A stretch of 64,000 nt of DNA, taken from the NCBI GenBank assembly GCA_947478805.1, contig CANJXQ010000002.1:25729-89728 (forward strand). The letters run 5' to 3'. The position numbers and the translations under genes were made by a program. Below, in pieces: positions 63,695-64,000 of the stretch. The notes beneath the pieces are model-generated. The model was not told where the DNA came from and made no database searches. It was given only the letters and a program-made list of their open reading frames with translations. Position 1 is the first letter of the stretch; every line of letters starts with the position of its first letter. Source of the stretch: Betaproteobacteria bacterium (GTDB taxonomy: Bacteria > Pseudomonadota > Gammaproteobacteria > Burkholderiales > SG8-39).

Positions 63695-64000
63695 TCAACG
63701 AGCTGTGCCGGCAGCCGGGCGCCACAGCCGAGCGGCGGCAAAGATCAGCGCGAGGCCTGCGGCGCTGACAAGGAAGATCACCACGGCAAGCGCTGCCACG
63801 GCCGGGAAGGTCTGCGAGTCATACAGCGTGAAGAGGTAGGTCGAGATGACGTTGTTGCCCGGTGTGGCGAGCATGATGGAAATCGGCATCTCGCGCAGCA
63901 GGATGACGAAGGTGAGGCCCCAGGCGCTGATGATGCCGCCGCGAAGGAGCGGCATGACCACATCCACCATGGCGCGGCTGCCCGAGGCGCCGGACATGTA
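63695..64000 (-). CDS. ABC transporter permease, C-terminal part (cut by window edge)
   Basis: The last about 100 residues of an FbpB-type permease, with the EAA-like region just upstream of the visible part and two membrane segments (TFVILLREMPISIML and VAALAVVIFLVSAAGLALIF). It ends 52 bp before the ATPase start and is the partner of it. The N-terminal part lies beyond position 64000. Confidence 0.85.
   Translation of the reverse strand, partial: YMSGASGSRAMVDVVMPLLRGGIISAWGLTFVILLREMPISIMLATPGNNVISTYLFTLYDSQTFPAVAALAVVIFLVSAAGLALIFAAARLWRPAAGTAR

Overview
The window is a high-GC, gene-dense chromosomal segment from a betaproteobacterium, most likely Burkholderiales-like. This rests on the rubA-pilGHIJ-chpA twitching-motility cluster, the aroQ-accB-accC-prmA-DUF3426 order, the RNase II-like/tonB-like/aroE/mtgA order, the TorF-glnK-amtB cluster, an orphan Bug/TctC solute-binding protein and a CaiB/BaiF CoA-transferase. 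No rRNA, tRNA, CRISPR array or intact insertion sequence was seen. Species cannot be decided from the sequence alone.

Layout. 1-6002 (minus): rubredoxin and the Pil-Chp chemosensory operon; chpA is cut by the left edge. 6137-8995 (plus): thiD-thiE-hemL, overlapping reading frames. 9062-10989 (minus): mscL and mgtE. 11145-13753 (plus): a UMF1-type transporter whose start region is duplicated around a hairpin-bearing repeat, and a methionine-type aminotransferase. 13853-23279 (minus): MFS exporter, HDOD protein, mtgA, aroE, a TonB-like protein, an RNase II-family enzyme, yqiA and mpl. 23602-31810 (plus): nucleotidyltransferase, TlpA-like thioredoxin, aroQ, accBC, prmA, a DUF3426 protein, a PfkB kinase, a glycine-zipper lipoprotein and an acyltransferase. 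31821-44910 (minus): apaH, an alpha/beta hydrolase, a complete branched-chain-type ABC transporter (livKGFHM), its likely sigma-54 activator, a TPR O-GlcNAc-transferase-like protein, comM and ubiK. 45005-48028 (plus): TorF-type porin, glnK and amtB behind a sigma-54 promoter with NtrC-like dyads.

The right-hand part (48167-64000) is an accessory, catabolic-looking region: FAH-family hydrolase, two amidohydrolases, LLM flavin oxidoreductase, fused CoA-transferase, enolase-superfamily enzyme, iron/thiamine-type ABC transporter and solute-binding proteins. It also carries two toxin-antitoxin modules (one broken) and a 3' fragment of the LLM gene.

The most notable item is at 52711-53295 (minus). 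Two short reading frames are separated by a single in-frame TGA and together form a UGSC-family protein, with the TGA at the U of U-G-S-C. Eighteen nucleotides after the TGA begins the loop of a 7-bp hairpin whose second loop base is G, which matches the bacterial SECIS pattern. The frame continues to a stop that overlaps the start of the next gene (ATGA). I read this as one 194-residue selenoprotein, encoded between a NitT/TauT-type solute-binding protein and a conserved protein of unknown function.
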